Assembly: GCA_009782245.1 (NCBI GenBank)
Contig: WRKK01000240.1
Span: 1-7,411, forward strand
DNA length: 7,411 nucleotides
Direction of reading: 5' to 3'
From: Defluviitaleaceae bacterium
Lineage (GTDB): Bacteria; Bacillota; Clostridia; Lachnospirales; WQUN01
Positions 4,724-7,411 of the stretch are shown piece by piece (the first letter of the stretch is position 1; each line of letters opens with the position of its first letter). Both the position numbers and the translations under genes were made by a program. The notes beneath the pieces were generated by a model. The model was given only the letters and a program-made list of their open reading frames with translations, did no database searches and was not told where the DNA came from.

Positions 4724-7366
4724 TTATTCGGATTTAATGGGTTCGGTGGGTTCTTCGGGTTGTTGTTCGGTTTCGGGTTGTTGTTCGGTTTCGGATTCTG
4801 TTTCGGTAGGTTTTTCGGGGTTTTGTTCGGTTTCGGGTTGTTGTTCTGTTTCGGTAGGTTCTTCGGGGTTTTGTTCGGTTTCGGGTTCTGTTTCGGTTGG
4901 TTTTTCGGGGTTTTGCTCGGTTTCGGGTTCTGTTTCGGTAGGTTTTTCGGGTTGTTGTTCGGTTTCGGGTTCTGTTTCGGTGGGTTCTTCGGGTTTTTGT
5001 TCGGTTTCGGGTTCTGTTTCGGTTGGCTCTTCGGGTTTTTGTTCGGTTTCGGGTTCTGTTTCGGTGGGTTCTTCGGGGTTTTGTTCCGTTTCGGGTTCTG
5101 TTTCGGTGGGTTCTTCGGGTTGTTGTTCTGTTTCGGGTTCAGTTTCGGTAGGTTCTTCGGGTTGTTGTTCGGTTTCGGGTTCTGTTTCGGTGGGCTCTTC
5201 GGGCAATTCTTCGCTTTCGCTTTCCTCAACCAAATCAATCTCGGGGGCTAAAATTAGCAAATCGTCGTCGTTGGCATCATAGTTTGGAATCTCCCAATTT
5301 TCCCCCAATTCGGGTAAATTATCCCATACATAACCAAAATCTAGCATAAAAGGCAAAAATTCATTTTCAACAAAATCTACCGAAATAACTAGCCGCTGGA
5401 AAAAAAGCGGGTTGCCACGGTCGTCTAACAAAATTATTGTAAAATGCTGCTCTGCGGCGTTGGTTAATCTGTGCCCTGCCGCTGTGTGCAACATTGTATT
5501 TTGTAATGCAAACGCATCTGTAAAAAGTGTGCTGGCGGTTAAGTTTATGGCTGGATTCTCGGAAACGGCGGTAACAGCGGCTTGCGGGGTTGCAAAATCT
5601 CCCGCTACAAGCAAGGGGGTAAAATTCGCAAAATTTTCATTAAGCAAAATGGCTATATAATGCGGAATTTGACTAAATGTAAGACTATCCAACGCAAGCA
5701 TTGTCGGCTGATCGTTTGTAATGCTAACATTGTGCTGGGCAAACCGTTGCGGCATTCCGCCTATTTCGGCGGCTGTTCCCATGTTTGTTCCCGTAAAAGT
5801 GAACAAATTGGTTGCCAATAGTTGCTCGTTGACAAGTTGCTGTTGCACGGGTACGGTTAAAGTGCCTGTTGTTGCGATATTGCCCAAAGTATCCTGCATT
5901 GTTATCGTAAAAACTAGGTTGCCCGTTTCGGTAACGGGAAAACTGCCGTCCAAAATGGTTTTTGTTACATCGGTGTCATTTTGGGTTATAGTAGCGGAAA
6001 AATTGGCAAATATTGGGTTTATCGTAATGCCTAACGTGCTATTTTGTGCGGTTACGGTAAATTGCGGCGTTTTTTGAGCGTTTGCCGTCAGCCTGTGAAA
6101 CTGCATAGAATTATTGTCAACATACAAATTAACACCTGTTACAAGGGCTACGTTAGGCGGCGGCACGGCGGCTGGGGCGGTTACAATTACTGTTAAATTT
6201 TGGTTGCCTACCATTTCATCGTTGTACAAAAACCGCAATTCTAAGTGTGTAGTGTCGTTTACTGGAAAACCGCGCCCGTTTACGGCTAAATTTTGGCTAA
6301 AAATTTGCGTTGTTATATTATTTCCTTGAAAAAACACGTGTATTGTGTCAAAATCGGGACTGCTTTCGATTATAGAAATGCCAATATAGTTGCCTCTGGT
6401 ATCTGTTGGTGCTGTAAAAATAACGGTGCTGTTTTGGTTAGTGCTAATTGTTTCGCTGTTGGAAACGGTGCTACGATTGCCCTCTTCGTCTTCGGTGGCA
6501 AACTGCACCTGAAAAGTAGCGGCGGTAATGCCAGTTGGTTCGCTTGGCGGCGGTTGCGGAAACGTCGCCAATCTAGGCGGTGGCTCTATTTCGGGCGGCC
6601 GCCGTTCTTCCAGCATTTGCGGAATCCTAAATATCATATCTGGGTCAAAAAAAGTGCTGTTATCTAGCAAATATTGGCCATTTTCCCAAATTGCGGTTAG
6701 GGTAAAATAGTCTAATTCGTCCAAATAAATTTCGCTTATCGTTAAATTTAGGTTGACATCTGGTTTAAGCCATTCGTCCAAAATTTCGCCCGATATTGCT
6801 ATTTCTGGCTCTGTGTCGGCGTACCATGCGGTTAGCTGTTGCCCCTCGGTTAGCATAGTGCCGCCAATTTCGCCAGCACCTGTTAGCATCGTTATAAAAA
6901 CGGCATCTTCGGAACGAGCTATTGTAAACATTGTGCCACGCACGACCATAGCAACATTGCCAACGTTTAGCGTAAATGGCTGTTCGGTTGGGTGCTGGGC
7001 TATGTGAGCCAACGCACTGCCGCTTTCCACGGTTAGTTCCAGCAAATTACTGGTAAGCCCTACCGAAACTTCGCTATTTTGATCCATTTTCAATAGCGAG
7101 TGCATATCCAACCGCAAGTACACATCTGTAGCAATGCCAGTTGTCAAATAATCGCCGTCGCCCAGCCGCAAATTTCTAGTAGGCCGAACCTGCCGACCAT
7201 TCGGCCGCACCAACTCCGAATTTCTACCCGCAACCCTAAAAACCGATATAGTCCGCGAACGTGCCGCCGCCGCTTGCACAGTCTGCACCTGCAACATCGG
7301 TACAATCGCCACAATCATAACAAAAAACATCGTAAAAACAAACAAATTTTTGTAACTTTTTAACAA
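4724..7366 (-). CDS. Secreted FecR-domain protein with Pro/Thr/Glu repeat tail
   Basis: Function unknown; probably an exported or cell-surface protein of 880 aa. The N terminus has basic residues, a hydrophobic segment (about 8-28) and a likely signal peptidase I site VQA before AAARS (after residue 32). A FecR-type domain follows (about 40-190): LRLGDGDYLTTG, then LTVESGSALA, then the hallmark VVRGTMFTI with R143-G144-T145. Proline-rich hinges at about 253-278 and 397-405 separate beta-rich, Thr/Asn-rich segments, one with an Ig/cadherin-like stretch (ITMQDTLGNIATTG). An acidic stretch (about 696-725) leads into a 14-residue repeat tail ending IKSE. There is no LPXTG motif or C-terminal membrane helix. 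In Gram-negative bacteria FecR is an anti-sigma regulator, but that role is not supported here: the domain lies after the signal peptide and no sigma factor gene is adjacent. The start chosen is TTG at 7366 because AGAAGGG lies 6 nt upstream. An in-frame TTG at 7396 would add 10 residues but lacks a binding site. Domain call firm, role open. Confidence 0.85.
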   Translation of the reverse strand: MLKSYKNLFVFTMFFVMIVAIVPMLQVQTVQAAAARSRTISVFRVAGRNSELVRPNGRQVRPTRNLRLGDGDYLTTGIATDVYLRLDMHSLLKMDQNSEVSVGLTSNLLELTVESGSALAHIAQHPTEQPFTLNVGNVAMVVRGTMFTIARSEDAVFITMLTGAGEIGGTMLTEGQQLTAWYADTEPEIAISGEILDEWLKPDVNLNLTISEIYLDELDYFTLTAIWENGQYLLDNSTFFDPDMIFRIPQMLEERRPPEIEPPPRLATFPQPPPSEPTGITAATFQVQFATEDEEGNRSTVSNSETISTNQNSTVIFTAPTDTRGNYIGISIIESSPDFDTIHVFFQGNNITTQIFSQNLAVNGRGFPVNDTTHLELRFLYNDEMVGNQNLTVIVTAPAAVPPPNVALVTGVNLYVDNNSMQFHRLTANAQKTPQFTVTAQNSTLGITINPIFANFSATITQNDTDVTKTILDGSFPVTETGNLVFTITMQDTLGNIATTGTLTVPVQQQLVNEQLLATNLFTFTGTNMGTAAEIGGMPQRFAQHNVSITNDQPTMLALDSLTFSQIPHYIAILLNENFANFTPLLVAGDFATPQAAVTAVSENPAINLTASTLFTDAFALQNTMLHTAAGHRLTNAAEQHFTIILLDDRGNPLFFQRLVISVDFVENEFLPFMLDFGYVWDNLPELGENWEIPNYDANDDDLLILAPEIDLVEESESEELPEEPTETEPETEQQPEEPTETEPETEQQPEEPTETEPETEQNPEEPTETEPETEQKPEEPTETEPETEQKPEEPTETEPETEQQPEKPTETEPETEQNPEKPTETEPETEQNPEEPTETEQQPETEQNPEKPTETESETEQQPETEQQPEEPTEPIKSE
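4742..5200 (-). repeat. 42-bp tandem repeat encoding the 14-residue EEPTETEPETEQ(Q/N/K)P tail
   Basis: Eight uninterrupted 42-bp units (4865-5200) encode EEPTETEPETEQQP with limited variation: the second residue is E or K, and the thirteenth is Q, N or K. Toward the stop the pattern shortens (4742-4864), with 10-, 6- and 14-residue pieces such as EEPTETEQQP and ETEQQP, as expected from unequal exchange. Many differences between units are silent in this frame, for example CCC/CCT/CCA for the Pro before Thr. In the overlapping minus frame the same changes swap P, L and Q, so the acidic frame is the one under selection. The repeat is also free of stops in other frames, which creates long spurious reading frames on both strands (for example 4678-5238 minus and 4715-5251 plus). 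Confidence 0.95.
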
Positions 7367-7372
7367 ATTTAT

Positions 7373-7379
7373 CCCTTCT
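7373..7379 (-). promoter_or_regulatory. Ribosome binding site deciding the FecR-protein start
   Basis: AGAAGGG on the minus strand lies 6 nt before a TTG codon at 7366, an ideal spacing. No comparable site precedes the upstream in-frame TTG at 7396. This favours the shorter protein, which also places a compact signal peptide at the true N terminus. Confidence 0.7.
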
Positions 7380-7411
7380 TTCTGTGAAAAAATCAAAACC
7401 GTGGGGCTCTG

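Noticed and set aside
4678..5238. Long minus-strand frame rich in Lys, Asn and Pro overlapping the end of the FecR gene
   Set aside because: It is a frame shadow of the 42-bp repeat. Unit-to-unit changes are silent in the acidic frame but alter residues here, and it runs into the terminator hairpin.
4715..5282. Two plus-strand frames (Gly/Phe-rich and Gly/Ser/Val-rich) antisense to the repeat tail
   Set aside because: The 42-bp unit lacks stops on both strands, so these low-complexity frames arise automatically. No ribosome binding site or promoter was seen for them.
1355..6602. Two GCGGCCGC octamers (1355-1362 and 6595-6602)
   Set aside because: Rare 8-mers in mid-GC DNA, but both lie in coding sequence in unrelated contexts with no shared flanks, so they are taken as coincidence.

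Overview
The window holds three complete protein genes, all on the minus strand. In transcription order (right to left) they are a secreted FecR-domain protein with a long acidic repeat tail, DNA polymerase I (polA) and DNA primase (dnaG). A GC-rich 25-bp tandem array lies at the left edge, just downstream of dnaG. The sequence suggests a low-to-mid GC Bacillota, most likely a Clostridia/Lachnospirales-type organism. The reasons are strong AGGAGG-like ribosome binding sites, a probable TTG start, a Pol I whose proofreading residues are lost, and Pol I signature stretches such as KIRIPKTK and ALMGDTSDNIPGVPGIG. The assignment below phylum is inference from remembered family resemblance, not from a search.

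Layout, left to right. Positions 1-129 are a tandem array of 25-bp units (68% GC) that runs off the window edge and decays toward dnaG. Positions 158-2026 are dnaG. A 47-bp gap without a hairpin separates it from polA (2074-4569), so polA and dnaG look co-transcribed. Positions 4570-4723 are the only regulatory interval: a near-consensus sigma-70/sigma-A promoter for polA, with a predicted leader of only about 16-18 nt, and a perfect inverted-repeat terminator that closes the upstream gene. Positions 4724-7366 encode the FecR-domain protein, whose last ~150 residues are a 42-bp (14-residue) Pro/Thr/Glu repeat. Its promoter lies outside the window.

How the parts relate. polA and dnaG are housekeeping replication genes: Pol I removes RNA primers and fills gaps, and DnaG lays the primers. 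Putting both under one strong promoter is functionally sensible. The FecR protein is insulated from them by the terminator and looks like an independent exported or surface protein of unknown role; no sigma factor or TonB receptor is visible beside it. I see no RNA genes, CRISPR arrays, transposases or phage genes. The replication genes are ordinary. The accessory interest lies in the 25-bp array and in the repeat-tailed FecR protein.
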